Part shown: piece after piece, positions 32,400 to 42,689 of the stretch | Layout of the letters: the number at the start of each line of letters is the position of its first letter | How positions within the stretch are numbered: position 1 is the first letter of the stretch | Source: Arion vulgaris | Lineage: Eukaryota; Mollusca; Gastropoda; Stylommatophora; Arionidae | Length of the DNA: 64,000 nt | Assembly: GCA_020796225.1 (NCBI GenBank) | Contig: CM036759.1 | Coordinates: 62,652,590 to 62,716,589, forward strand | Direction of reading: 5' to 3' | The notes under the pieces: generated by a model | Told to the model about the DNA's origin: nothing | The model's database searches: none | What the model saw: the letters and a program-made list of their open reading frames with translations, nothing else | Position numbers and translations under genes: made by a program

Positions 32400-33005
32400 C
32401 TCTGACTGCCTAACACATAACCTCCCACATGACCTCCCCATGACCTCCCACATGTACTCCATATGACCTCTCACATGACCTAACACATAACCTCTCACAT
32501 GACCTCCCAAATTACCTCCAACATGACCTCCCACATGCCCTCCTACATGTACTTCCACAAGACCTTCCACGTGATCTCCCACACTACCTTCCACGTGATC
32601 TCCCACATAATCATCCACACGACCGTGTACATAACCTTCCACATGTACTCCCACATTACCTCCCACATGTACTTCCACACGACCTTTCACGGGATCTCCC
32701 ACATGTACTCCCACATGATCTCTCACATGACCTCCCAATGATTTCCCATATGACCTCCCACATGACCTCCCGCACGATTTCCCACATGACTTCTTAATGT
32801 ACTCTCACATGGCCTCCTACACGACCTTCCACATGACCTCCCACATGATCTCCCACATGTACTCCCCCATGACCTCCCACACGACCTTCCACACAATCTC
32901 CCACATGACCTCCCACACGACCTCCCACGTGACCTCCTACATGACCTCACACACGACCTCCCACATGACCTCCCACACGACCTCCCACGTGACCAATCAG
33001 ATATG
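32400..33005. repeat. Minisatellite of 15-bp CACATGACCTCC units
   Basis: About forty imperfect units of CCCACATGACCTCC and CACACGACCTTCC fill the block. Both strands have open frames of His/Met/Thr-rich or Gly/His/Val-rich peptides, which are repeat artefacts. It begins roughly 65 bp upstream of an exon acceptor. Confidence 0.95.
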
Positions 33006-33419
33006 ACACTATGCTACACTACATCCAAATAGATGTGACACTAAAAATGAAAGTTTCATATAAATCTTACCAGTAAACTTTCGCACATAAATCTTATCAG
33101 TTAACTTTCGGTACACATTTATCTTCTACTACTAAACATGTCTGCACCCTCTGTGATTAAAAAGATGCCAGAATGGAACTTCTTCTTTTCTGAAATCAAC
33201 TTCTGATATGCGACTATTTTGATAAAGGTCATAAACATAGTGATGCGTTTGAGATCACAGGTCCCCAATAGTTCGTTCTGAATTGTTGTTTCTGTTATCC
33301 AGATTTTCAGTCTCAAGCTGATCAAACAGCGCACATAATATAACCAAGTGGAAACAGCTTTCTCAATCGGGACAAAACATTACAAAGATAACGAATTATC
33401 CATTTTTTTCAGTTTCAGT
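33006..33419. other. Intron, nothing recognised
   Basis: Apart from a short duplicated ATAAATCTTA(C/T)CAGT segment near 33,060-33,110, nothing was recognised. Confidence 0.5.
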
Positions 33420-33960
33420 TTTGAATATCTTCATTGCACTCCGGACATTTCCATAGGTGATTCGATCTCCTTCACAATATCTCCAACAGCGTCCAGCAAC
33501 TAACCGTATCAGTTCGATATTGATTGATGAGCCTACTCATATACCTGTTATGCTGTTCTTTTCTTGCTACTCCAATCTTCAAACCCAGCTCCTGCAATCT
33601 AGTAGTTGACATGGATTGGTTTAAATGAAAATCTTCTTTGCTGCCACACTCTATGCGGGCGTTCAAAATGTCAGCTCTATTCATTGGCTGACCCCTGATA
33701 TGGTGGCAGAGCCAGCCAGCATGTCTGCTCTCTCATTGCAAACGACACCCATGTGCCCCGGACGAAGATAATTCTGCCTATTTTGACCCTTGTAATGATT
33801 CAGTCCATTGCCTTCGCACCGAACCAGCATTCACCTTTCGGATCATCCTCAATAGATCACTCAGAATGCATACATGCATGTAGTTTTGTGACTCCAGCTA
33901 GAGTAGTGTCTTAGTCACCGCCAGTACTTCCATTGTTATCCATTTTTTAAAAGTTTCTCA
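33420..33960 (-). mobile_element. RNase H fragment
   Basis: The minus frame reads NRADILNARIECGSKEDFHL, TTRLQELGLKIGVARKEQHN and RYMSRLINQYRTDTVSCWTL, then the CPECNED tail after a shift. Upstream DNA retains degraded RNase H core. Confidence 0.82.
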
Positions 33961-34229
33961 TGCATTTAGGACTGTACCAGGAAGAAGAAGATGTAGAAAC
34001 ACGCAGACTGAGCATTTCTTTCTTTAAATTTATTCAAGTTGATGTCTGAGAGTGGACAGAGAAGAAGAAGATCTCAACGACTAACACCCATCGTAACTTC
34101 GCAGTTACTCATGACGTGGGGATCTTCACGACTTCAGCATTTGAACACATTCTTTATAGAATTATTCATGACCAGCAGACAACCTAATGGCAAGGAATTG
34201 GCCCAGTGGCCCCTGCATTAACTTCTGTA

Positions 34230-34605
34230 TAGTTGAGATGTACAGAGAGTTCCCCTCGTCTTCTAACGATTCTTCTTCACCTTTCAACTCCCAACGGAGC
34301 ACAGGTCTTCAACAAACTTCCTCCAGTTCTTCCTATTTCCTGCCATTCCGTCTAATTCTTTCCATGTTTTACCTATCCTTTTAATATCAGTCTCCGGCTC
34401 TCTTCTCCTGGTATATCTAGGCCTTCCCCATCTCCTCTTTCCCTACGGGTTCCAAAAACAGTGCCTGTCTTGCAATGCTTCCAGTCGGTCTTCTCAATGT
34501 GTATCCTATCCATCGCCAGCGACTCTTCCTTAGCTCTGTCTCCACTGGTATCTTCTTTGCTCTTTCCCTGAGTTCCTCGTTTGTAACCTTATCATACCAT
34601 AGTAC
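34230..34605 (-). mobile_element. Reverse transcriptase tail fragment
   Basis: Minus-strand pieces match the family at 31.6-32.0 kb: VTNEELRERAK-like start, LEALQDRHCFW, RRWGRPRYTRRREPETDIKR and GKTWKELDGMAGNRKNWRKF. There are several stops. Confidence 0.8.
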
Positions 34606-34680
34606 TTGCTAGGCATGTCGTAAGAGGTCACTAAGGAGGTTGGTCGTGAGGTTGGCTACCTCACCCCGTAGAAACAATAA
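34605..34680 (+). mobile_element. SINE-like repeat, family F core
   Basis: It contains CATGTCGTAAGAGGTCACTA and AGGAGGTTGG, the conserved core shared (on the minus strand) with 5.9 kb. Confidence 0.5.
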
Positions 34681-34808
34681 GCTGACAAATCTTTACACAC
34701 ATCTCATAGTATAGTCCAAATATAGTATAGTCCAAATATGGTTCATGTCAGGGAAAGTAGGGAGGGGGGCGGGATAACATCCACATACACTGCATCACTT
34801 CATTTATA

Positions 34809-35076
34809 CAGGGTGTTCAAGATAAAAGTAGTCCCATCAAGGGAGCCAATCTGGCATATGTTTATGAAAATGAGAAGGTTCATATTTGACGTATACAGGT
34901 CAAGTGCGCGAGTCTTTTTGTGTTGGTGTGTAATATGGTGTGGGAAGGGGCGATAAACAAATGTGACGAAAGGACGAGCTAGTCAGAACCGGTTTAAATA
35001 GTAAATAGACAAAACGCAATGCGTACTTGGCAAATTTTGATTTGTCAATGGGGCTGCTTTTATCTTGAACACACTG
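34809..35076. mobile_element. Mariner-like MITE, 268 bp
   Basis: The terminal inverted repeats are about 29 bp with three mismatches (left CAGGGTGTTCAAGATAAAAG; right end reads CAGTGTGTTCAAGATAAAAG from the other strand). TA dinucleotides flank both ends (34,807-34,808 and 35,077-35,078). No transposase frame is present. End sequence and TA target site fit the Tc1/mariner superfamily. Confidence 0.8.
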
Positions 35077-35139
35077 TATGTACCACATAAGTACTACCTG
35101 ATATTTTTCTGAATGGAAGGAGTCCAAAAGTTGCTGGAT

Positions 35140-35375
35140 TATTGAAGAAGAATGTCGATATCGAATTGAAGTCGATCCCCACTTTGCTAGTAACCACGTG
35201 TCGTGTTAAATCCGGTGTTCGAGGCCAATATGGGCCTCCAAAAAGATTTTGATGTGCATACGGTGCGCAACTGAACCACATGTTCCCTGATCCTTTACTT
35301 GGGGATCTAAATTACAAGTACCTCAGAAGTCGGAATACGGCTCGCCTTAATGGTGATGGACGCTGATGATAAGAG
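35140..35375 (+). mobile_element. tRNA-derived SINE, family B
   Basis: The A-box region CCCACTTTGCTAGTAACCAC is followed by CCGGTGTTCGAGGCC as B box. The body and tail are shared with 52.8-53.3 kb: CATACGGTGCGCAACTG, TTACTTGGGGATCTAAATTA and AGTCGGAATA. Confidence 0.75.
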
Positions 35376-35949
35376 AAGTTAACTTTTTCCTTAAGAAATC
35401 TGCAAACGCTGCCATATTAAGCGTCCTGACTATGCTCGATTCTTAGCGGGCGAACCAAAGGGGAAAAAGTGAAGAAGAAAAGGAAGAGCAAAAAATGAGT
35501 AGGATAGAAGGAATAAGATGAAAAAGAATAAAATAAAGAAGAAATGAAGTAGACGAATATGGAAAAATAAGCTGAAAATATGAAGAAGGTTACTCATGGA
35601 TCGTATGTTGAATGGAGACACAAAAATTGATCCTGAATCTATAACTACAATATTTTAAGTTTGTTTGTTAGATAATGATTAAAGCCTCTATTAGGACGAG
35701 GCACGCATCTTTCAATCCAATACATCTGTCTTTTCATGGTTATATCAGGGCGTATCTGCCTTATTTCTGTATTTGGCCTGGAACTTATCTTAAAGGATTG
35801 TTTCTTGTATATTGTGCTTTTCTGCGTTCTGGTCTGTAGTTTAGTCTTCAGAAGGACTTTGCTGATCTGGTAAGTGCGTGGTTGTAGTGAGTGAGTTGTT
35901 GCTGGTGGCATTAAGAAGTTTGGATTCACATTTTTAGGAATAGAACTGA
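35376..35949. other. Intron, A-rich tract, otherwise nothing recognised
   Basis: An A/G-rich tract lies at about 35,455-35,590. The remainder to 35,949 has no recognised similarity to other parts of the window. Confidence 0.5.
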
Positions 35950-36095
35950 ACGTCCGAGAAGCAGAAAGAGGGCTGTTTGTTAACCAACAAGCAATGAAGA
36001 TCATAGTATGCATACATTTCAACATCTGCTTTGGTGGACTGAGAAACTATGGGTCTGCCGGACGTGTTATGACATTACGTCAATGACCGGTAAAA
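35950..36095 (+). mobile_element. RNase H C-terminal remnant
   Basis: The plus strand gives SRKRAV, SMHTF-like and LWVCRTCYDITS pieces that match the tail at 21.8 kb. It is short and broken. Confidence 0.6.
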
Positions 36096-36204
36096 TTTAC
36101 AGCTCGTTACATTCAAGATTCGCTTTCTTTGTAAGATTATGAACATCAGATTGTTTGACGAGATAGTAACATCAAGCAAAAGGCTTAAAAGTCTAAAGTC
36201 GAAG

Positions 36205-36370
36205 GATTGACTTCATTACACTGGGTTTTACTCCATATCTCGGTCCCTCTCCGCAGAAATGGCACGACACCTGCCAAGAGTGTTGCACGAAGTCCGTAGC
36301 TCCGGATACAATTCTATTGGTCCCTACAAAAAAATGCACTCTTAAACAGAACGACACATCTTACAATCTT
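36205..36370 (-). mobile_element. tRNA-derived SINE, family C (tail part)
   Basis: It is colinear with the 6.45-kb copy from GATTGACTTCATTACACTGG through TCCGCAGAAATGGCACGACA to the AACAGAACGACA segment. The tRNA-like head is missing. Confidence 0.7.
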
Positions 36371-36485
36371 AGAAACTTAAGGATAAACTTGAAAGTAAGA
36401 GAAATAAGTGCAAACTCAGAAGTTGTCACAGTTACATACTTGCCAGATGACCATCTATGAAGACTAAAAAGGCCATATACATGCA
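36371..36485 (+). mobile_element. Retrotransposon tail fragment
   Basis: The plus strand reads KLRINLKVREI-like sequence with the TGCAAACTCAGAAGTTGTCA and AAAAAGGCCATATACATGC tail shared with 8.2 and 9.65 kb. Confidence 0.6.
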
Positions 36486-36512
36486 ACAATAAAGGCCAGA
36501 TGGCATACTTAC

Positions 36513-36700
36513 GTTCCAAACTGTAAACAGTTGAAGCTGTTTGGTGCAGTAAACCCGCCGTTGTTCTCCATACCAAAACGCGTGTTGCAGTCGTCTGCAT
36601 ATCTTTGCCAAACTTCGTAAGATGAAGTTTCATTTTCTTGTCTCAGGATGGTCAAGGCCAAAGGAAATGAGCTGTAAAACTGTAAAACTACGTAAAATAC
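36513..36700 (-). CDS. USH2A: Usherin exon: middle of laminin N-terminal domain
   Basis: The exon reads VFYVVLQFYSSFPLALTILR, QENETSSYEVWQRYADDCNT and RFGMENNGGFTAPNSFNCLQ. The WQ-YA-DC motif, where the Trp-Gln and following Cys are conserved in LamNT domains, is clear. The acceptor is TTTTACAG and the donor GGAAC|GTAAGT. Entry is phase 0 and exit phase 2, matching both neighbours. Confidence 0.95.
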
Positions 36701-36779
36701 CTGTAAAACAAAAAAACAATGACAAGACTAAATAGCAAAAACACATGTATATCAATGTTTCAATACAGACCAAGGGGTC

Positions 36780-37215
36780 TTTATGGCCTCTCGCAAGTTG
36801 AAGACATTTCAGAATAAATGTTTAAGAAGAATCCTGCAAATTTTCTGGTCAAATACCATTACAAATGAGGAGCTTTTGAAACGAACGGACTATGCATCTT
36901 TGGGGACCATCATTATAAGACAAAGATGGAGGTGGTTTGAACATGTATGTCGTATGATAGTGGGTGCATTGGCTAGGACAGCTTTCAGATGGACAGCGGA
37001 TGGAAAGAGAAGGCATGGACGTCCAAAGGAAACCTAGAGAAGAACTGTGGAGAGAGAGTTGAAGGAGTGTGACCTGACACGTGGGAGACGGTTGGTAGAA
37101 AGACAGCAGAACGGCAACAGTGGAAGTCTCTTGTGGAAGCCTTATGTGTCAGTCGGGGCACGAAGAAGATATAGAGATGTGGCCGCTCGCTCCAACCGTA
37201 TTTTGTTGAAATTAC
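36780..37215 (+). mobile_element. Reverse transcriptase C-terminal fragment
   Basis: The plus frame reads KLKTFQNKCLRRILQIFWSN, TITNEELLKRTDYASLGTII and RQRWRWFEHVCRM, with one stop after RPKET. It is followed directly by an 86-bp array and a (GAT)n tract. Confidence 0.87.
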
Positions 37216-37254
37216 TAATGTTCCTACAAAACAGACAACAGTTTGTTGGCACCG

Positions 37255-38195
37255 AATACTGGGGTTTATAAACAAAAATAGTGACATTGAAGTTGAAGGC
37301 TATCATGACTGTCTGTGGAAGTTGGCATCTGGCACTGAAGACTGGGGTTTATAAACAAAAATAGTGACATTGAAGTTGAAGGCTATCATGACTGTCTGTG
37401 GAAGTTGGCATCTGGCACTGAAGACTGGGGTTTATAAACAAGAATAGTGACATGAAAGTTGGCATCTAGCACTGAAGACTTGGTTTATAAACAAGAATAG
37501 TGACATGGAAGTTGAAGGCTGTCATGACTGTCTATGCAAGTTGATATCTAGCACTGAAGACTGGGGTTATAAACAAGAATAGTGACATGGAAGTTGAAGG
37601 CTATCATGACTGTCTGGGGAAGTTGGCATCTGGCACTGAAGACTGGGGTTATAAACAAGAATAGTGACATGAAAGTTGATGGCTGTCATGACTGTCTATG
37701 CAAGTTGATATTTAGCACTGAAGACTGGGGTTATAAACAAGAATAGTGACATGAAAGTTGATGGCTGTCATGACTGTCTATGCAAGTTGATATTTAGCAC
37801 TGAAGACTTGGTTTATAAACAAGAATAGTGACATGGAAGTTGACGGCTGTCATGACTGTCTATGCAAGTTGATATCTAGCACTGAAGACTGGGGTTATAA
37901 ACAAGAATAGTGACATGGAAGTTGAAGGCTGTCATGACTGTCTATGCAAGTTGATATCTAGCACTGAAGACTGGGGTTATAAACAAGAATAGTGACATGG
38001 AAGTTGAAGGCTGTCATGACTGTCTATGCAAGTTGGCATCTGGCACTGAAGACTGGGGTTATAAACAAGAATAGTGACATGGAAGTTGAAGGCTGTCATG
38101 ACTGTCTATGCAAGTTGGCATCTGGCACTGAAGACTGGGGTTATAAACAAGAATAGTGACATGGAAGTTGACGGCTGTCATGACTGTGGAAGTCG
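37255..38195. repeat. Minisatellite of about 70-86 bp units, about 11 copies
   Basis: Units contain GGGTTTATAAACAA-AATAGT, GACATGGAAGTTGAAGGCTG, TCATGACTGTCTATGCAAGT and a variable GGCATCTGGCACTGAAGACT. Unit length varies through internal deletions. It sits between an RT tail and a (GAT)n tract, so it may be an amplified retroelement 3' UTR (inference). Confidence 0.92.
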
Positions 38196-38640
38196 GCATA
38201 AGTTATGATGATGATGATGATAATGATGATGTTTATGATAAGTATGATGGTGATGGTGGTGGTGGTAGGGATGACGGCGATGGTAATAATGATAATGGCG
38301 ATGGTAACGACGACGATGATAATGATAATGGTGAGGCTGACGTTGATGACGCTAATGGTGGTGGGGATTATGCTGATGCTGATGATGACAAGGATGATGA
38401 TGTCGCTTTTGATGATGGTGATGATGACGACAATGATAATGATGATACTGATGATGAAAATGAAGGTGGGTGATGATGATAACGATGACAATGATGATGA
38501 TGATGACGACTGTGAGAATAATGATGATGATGATGATGATGATGATGGCGACAATGATGATGATGACGATGATGGCACAGATGGTGATGATGATGACGAT
38601 GGTGATGATGAAAACATGAAAGAACAGACAAAGATATGAG
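38196..38640. repeat. (GAT)n/(GAC)n degenerate microsatellite
   Basis: About 440 bp of GAT, GAC and AAT triplets read as poly-Asp on the plus strand and poly-Ser or poly-Ile on the minus. It ends three bases from the donor of a usherin exon. Confidence 0.97.
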
Positions 38641-38643
38641 TAC

Positions 38644-38914
38644 CTGAAACTGGTCCAGCAAATCTATTTCAATTTCAACTTCATATTGAAATCCTGAAAT
38701 CCACGTACTTCTGCTGTCTCCATCATTTACATATCCCAGTGGATGAGCGTCCCTAGAGACGCGTATAGTCACGTCGTTTGTACTAGGTAAATCTCCATTC
38801 TTAATGCAGTACTGAGTTTGACCAGGTTTCACTCTAGGATAAGTGCCAGGGCAGCGACACTCCGACTGTATACGAACGGCAGGAAAAACACCAGAATAAA
38901 CTTCAGCAACCTCC
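38644..38914 (-). CDS. USH2A: Usherin exon: end of LamG-like domain and start of LamNT
   Basis: The exon reads REVAEVYSGVFPAVRIQSEC, RCPGTYPRVKPGQTQYC, IKNGDLPSTNDVTIRVSRDA, HPLGYVNDGDSRSTWISGFQ and ends IEIDLLDQFQ. The C-RCPG-YPR, HPL-Y-ND and TSWIS-like segments are typical of the usherin linker and LamNT start. The acceptor is AAACAG and the donor TTTCAG|GTACTC. Phases fit both neighbours. The donor lies against the (GAT)n tract. Confidence 0.95.
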
Positions 38915-38974
38915 CTGTTTATGACAATATAAGATACTGACTGACTGACCATGTGGAGCATTGAAAACATTTGA

Positions 38975-39562
38975 TTTAGTACACACTGGAGAAATAATTA
39001 GTATACAATAAGTACACATTTAAGAGAATATATTTAGTACACATTCAGTACACATTTAGAACACACGTATTACATATTTAGTACACATTTAGCACATATT
39101 TAGTACATAATTAGTACACACTTAGTACACATTTAAGAGAATATATTTAGTATACAATTAGTACACCACTAAGTAAACATGTACTACACAACTAAGTAAA
39201 CATGTACTATACAACTAAGTAAACATGTGCTACACAACTAAGTAAACATGTACTATACAACTAAGTAAACATGTACTATACAACTAAGTAAACATGTACT
39301 ACACAACTAAGTAAACATGTACTATACAACTAAGTAAACATGTACTACACAACTAAGTAAATATGTACTGCACAACTAAGTAAACATGTACTACACAACT
39401 AAGTAAACATGTACTACACAACTAAGTAAACATGTACTACACAATTAAGTAAACATGTGCTACACAACTAAGTAAACATGTACTACACAACTAAGTAAAC
39501 ATGTACTACACAACTAAGTAAACATGTACTACACAACTAAGTAAACATGTACTACACAACTG
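38975..39562. repeat. Minisatellite of 23-bp TACACAACTAAGTAAACATG units
   Basis: About seventeen tidy copies occupy 39,165-39,562. The preceding stretch, from about 38,975, is a degenerate AGTACACATTT repeat that begins about 60 bp upstream of an exon acceptor. Confidence 0.96.
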
Positions 39563-39659
39563 AAGTTGTTAACAACTAAACAGATAATAAATAATCTCAA
39601 GATGATGATTATCAAGTGCAGTAGTTACTTGGTATTTTTGTTCAAACAGAAACATGTAC

Positions 39660-40125
39660 AACGAACAAGCATTTTGAAGACAGAATTAATGACTTTGAGA
39701 TGTGGATATACAGAAGAATAAGTCGTAGTTTAGGAATAGAAAAATAGACAAATAAAGAAGTTTTTAAGAAAAGAAATAATTACCACAGGAAATAATAATA
39801 TAAAAAATAAAATATTTCGGACAAAAAAAAGAAACACGACACATTGATCTAAATTTTATTAGATGGAGAAAGCTGAAGGAAGACGAGCAAGAGGAAAACT
39901 GAGATCTAAACTTTATTAGATGGAGAAAGCTGAAGGAAGACGTGCAAGAGGAAAATTGAGACAGACGTGGGCGATAAACATCAAGAGATGGACAAATTAC
40001 AGTCTGGCAGAGTGCAGCATCATTACAAAAGAAAGGAGAGGTTGGAAATCCATTGGAGCCAGACCTTCGATACAGAGATGGCACTTGATGATGTTGAGTA
40101 CACAAATAAGAACATATTTAGCTAG
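39660..40125 (+). mobile_element. Reverse transcriptase C-terminal fragment with internal duplication
   Basis: The plus strand reads FEDRINDFEMWIYRRISR and EKAEGRRARGKLRQTWAINI, then KRWTNYSLAECSIITKERRG. A roughly 60-bp segment encoding MEKAEGRRARGKLR is present twice in tandem. Confidence 0.8.
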
Positions 40126-40194
40126 AATACTAGTTTTTTGAATCCCTACGACTATGGTTTTGTTAGTTATTTTGTTATTGGTTACTGAGCAGAC

Positions 40195-40745
40195 GTTAGT
40201 ACACTCCGGGCAGACACACAAAGGTGATCAGTCTTCCCTAACAGATGTCGAATAGTGTGCATACTGATGGTTACTGTTGCTTGTTAGTTAAACACACTAC
40301 TCACTCTGCCCCACAGACATCCAGTACTAATTGTACAACAGGTAACTCCAAACTCTTTAAACGCTGGATCGAATCAACATCTATTTTAATGTCTTGGTCC
40401 AATAGGCAGTCATGAAAAGTCCGAAGAACATTCTCCTTATCCATTTTCAACTTCACGACAGTCAATGCTGTTAATGCAAGTTTACCCACTCTCCCATTGT
40501 CGCAAACACCCCCATGTCCAGGGCAGCAGATCCACGTAAGCTTCTAGAGGTAAGAAACTTCAAAAGACGACATCCACTCACAGCACAAACTTATCATTGT
40601 GGATCTTCCGAAACATCGACTGAGAGTCAGATACAACAACGGCTCCAGTAAACGAACCCTAGAAAGCCAATGGAGGGCAACAATAACGGTCTCAATCTCC
40701 ATCCTCATAATGGAAGTAGTTGTTCTGTATGCTCCACTTCGTTAT
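40195..40745 (-). mobile_element. RNase H fragment
   Basis: The minus strand reads KMDKENVLRTFHDCLLDQDI, KIDVDSIQRLKSLELPVV and, upstream, a decayed RNase H core with GHGGVCDNGRVGKLALTALT. It is related to the plus-strand copy at 50.2 kb. Confidence 0.78.
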
Positions 40746-41108
40746 GAATAGTAGTTATGAATGTTCTGCCTGTGTTGCTTGCATGTACTAGTCAAAACAT
40801 CGTAGTCATTAGACCAAGATGTTCATAGAAAGCTTTACCACATATCTTCCATGAACTGGTTAGGAAACGTATTCAAAATAAACCAATTTTTTTTTTCTAA
40901 CGTTATACTGTTTAATAGTTTGTATTTAACAATATACTGTTTGGGGGGGCGGGGATGAGACAAATTTGAGAGTTTCTCTTGAGCGCGCGACGCACTACTA
41001 TCACACATGGTAGGTCTATACATATCGCTGCTGTCCTTACCTAAAATGTCACTGTGAACTCACCTTCTTATTAACATCTGTAAGTAGAACATTAATGAAT
41101 GAGCTCAC

Positions 41109-41172
41109 CTATTTGTCAGAGTTAATGAATAAAATTTCAACTCTTGGATTCTGCCTATAAATTGGGAGTTTC
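41109..41172 (-). CDS. USH2A: Usherin exon: small LamG-like exon
   Basis: The 64-bp exon reads GNSQFIGRIQELKFYSLTLT then NR across the splice. The FIGR-Q-L-Y-L-LTNRE pattern ends the LamG-like domain. The acceptor is TCTGCAG and the donor AAATAG|GTGAGC. It enters in phase 1 and leaves in phase 2. A TG-rich tract begins about 25 bp upstream of its acceptor. Confidence 0.94.
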
Positions 41173-41194
41173 CTGCAGAAGAAAGATTACGCTG

Positions 41195-41520
41195 ACTTAG
41201 TCTATGTACGTGTGTGTACGTGTGTGTATGTGTGTGTTGTATGTGTATAGTGTAAGTATGTGTGTTGTCTGTGAGCAGTGTAAGTAGGGGTGCTGTCTGT
41301 ATGTAATGTAAGTGTGTGTGTTGTCTGTGTGTAACGTTAGTGTGTATGTTGTCTGTGTGTAATGTAACTATGTGTGTTGTCTGCGTATAATGTAAGTGTG
41401 TGTGTTCTCTGTGTGTAACGTGAGTGTGTGTGTTGTATGTATGTAATGTGTGTGTTGCCTGTGTGTAAAGTAAGTGTGTGTTGTCTGTGTGTAGTGTGTG
41501 TGTTGTCTGTGTATGTGTAA
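41195..41520. repeat. TG-rich degenerate repeat
   Basis: Units of roughly 27 bp (GTGTGTGTTGTCTGTGTGTA then ATGTAAG) recur about twelve times with many substitutions. Open frames on the minus strand (DNTHT-type) are artefacts. Confidence 0.92.
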
Positions 41521-41577
41521 AGAAACACTTTGTCATAACGAGGTATATTAGAAAATACGGTGTTAGCACCTTATTTT

Positions 41578-41815
41578 TCTGTGACCATAGGCCCATGTTG
41601 TGTGACCATAGGCCCATGTTGTGTGACCATAGACCCATGTTGTGTGACCATAGGCCCATGTTGTGTGACCATAGGCCCATGTTGTGTGACCATAGGCCCA
41701 TGTTGTGTGACCATAGGCCCATGTTGTGTGACCATAGGCCCATGTTGTGTGACCATAGGCCCATATTGTGTGACCATAGGCCCATGTTGTGTGACCATAG
41801 GCCCATGTTGTGTGA
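41578..41815. repeat. 21-bp array within SINE E, 11 copies
   Basis: The unit is GTGACCATAGGCCCATGTTG + T, reading SHNMGLW on the minus strand. It corresponds to the SINE E segment TTGACCGTCGGCACACGATG of the 43.5-kb copy. Copies are nearly identical. Confidence 0.96.
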
Positions 41816-41865
41816 TATGGTCAACATCACACCGGTTGTCTTTACTTCCCATGCTTTACTGATAC

Positions 41866-42622
41866 CCAACTGAGACTAGGTTGATCTAACGTCCATACTG
41901 AGACTAGGTTGATCTAACGTCCATACTGAGATTATGTTGATCTAACGTCCATACTGAGACTAGGTTGATCTAAGGTCCATACTGAGACTAGGTTGATCTA
42001 AGGTCCATACTGAGACTAGGTTGATCTAACGTCCATACTGTGACTAGGTTGATCTAAGGTCCATACTGAGACTAGGTTGATCTAAGGTCCATACTGAGAC
42101 TAAGTTGATCTACGTCCATACTGAGACTATGTTGATCTAACGTACATACTGAGACTAGGTTGATCTAACGTCCATACTGAGACTAGGTTGATCTAACGTC
42201 CATACTGAGACTATGTTGATCTAAGGTCCATACTGAGACTGTTGATCTAACGTCCATACTGAGACTAGGTTGATCTAACGTCCATACTGAGACTAGGTTG
42301 ATCTAACGTCCATACTGAGACTAGGTTGATCTAACGTACATACTGAGACAAGGTTGATCTAAGGTCCATACTGAGACTAGGTTGATCTAAGGTCCATACT
42401 GAGACTAGGTTGATCTAAGGTCCATACTGAGACTAGGTTGATCTAACGTCCATACTAAGACTTGGTTGATCTAAGGTCCATACTGAGACTAGGTTGATCT
42501 AAGGTCCATACTGAGACTTGGTTGATCTAAGGTCCATACTGAGACTAGGTTGATCTAAGGTCCATACTGAGACTAGGTTGATCTAACGTCCATACTAAGA
42601 CTTGGTTGATCTAAGGTCCATT
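41866..42622. repeat. 28-bp array within SINE E, about 27 copies
   Basis: The unit is ACTGAGACTAGGTTGATCTA + A(C/G)GTCCAT. It corresponds to SINE E segment CAGTTGAGGCTGGGTCGACC of the 43.6-kb copy. Variants ACGTCC and AGGTCC alternate in clusters. Confidence 0.96.
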
Positions 42623-42689
42623 AAGGTCGGGGAGAAAACTCCACTCCCAATGTAATGTGGAATGTAATCCTGATCACACACCAAAGAAG

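Larger units (their letters stand above)
41521..42670 (-). mobile_element. tRNA-derived SINE, family E, split by two internal arrays
   Basis: Three islands align in order to the unexpanded copy at 43.48-43.74 kb: ACGAGGTATATTAGAAAATA with TGTTAGCACCTTATTTTTC; ATGGTCAACATCACACCGGT with TACTTCCCATGCTTTACTG; and AAGGTCGGGGAGAAAACTCC. Between them lie the 21-bp and 28-bp arrays, each of which is itself the intervening SINE segment repeated. Confidence 0.85.

Noticed and set aside
38141..38639. Poly-Asp or poly-Ser protein
   Set aside because: A (GAT)n microsatellite reads open in several frames. It is adjacent to an exon donor and is intronic.
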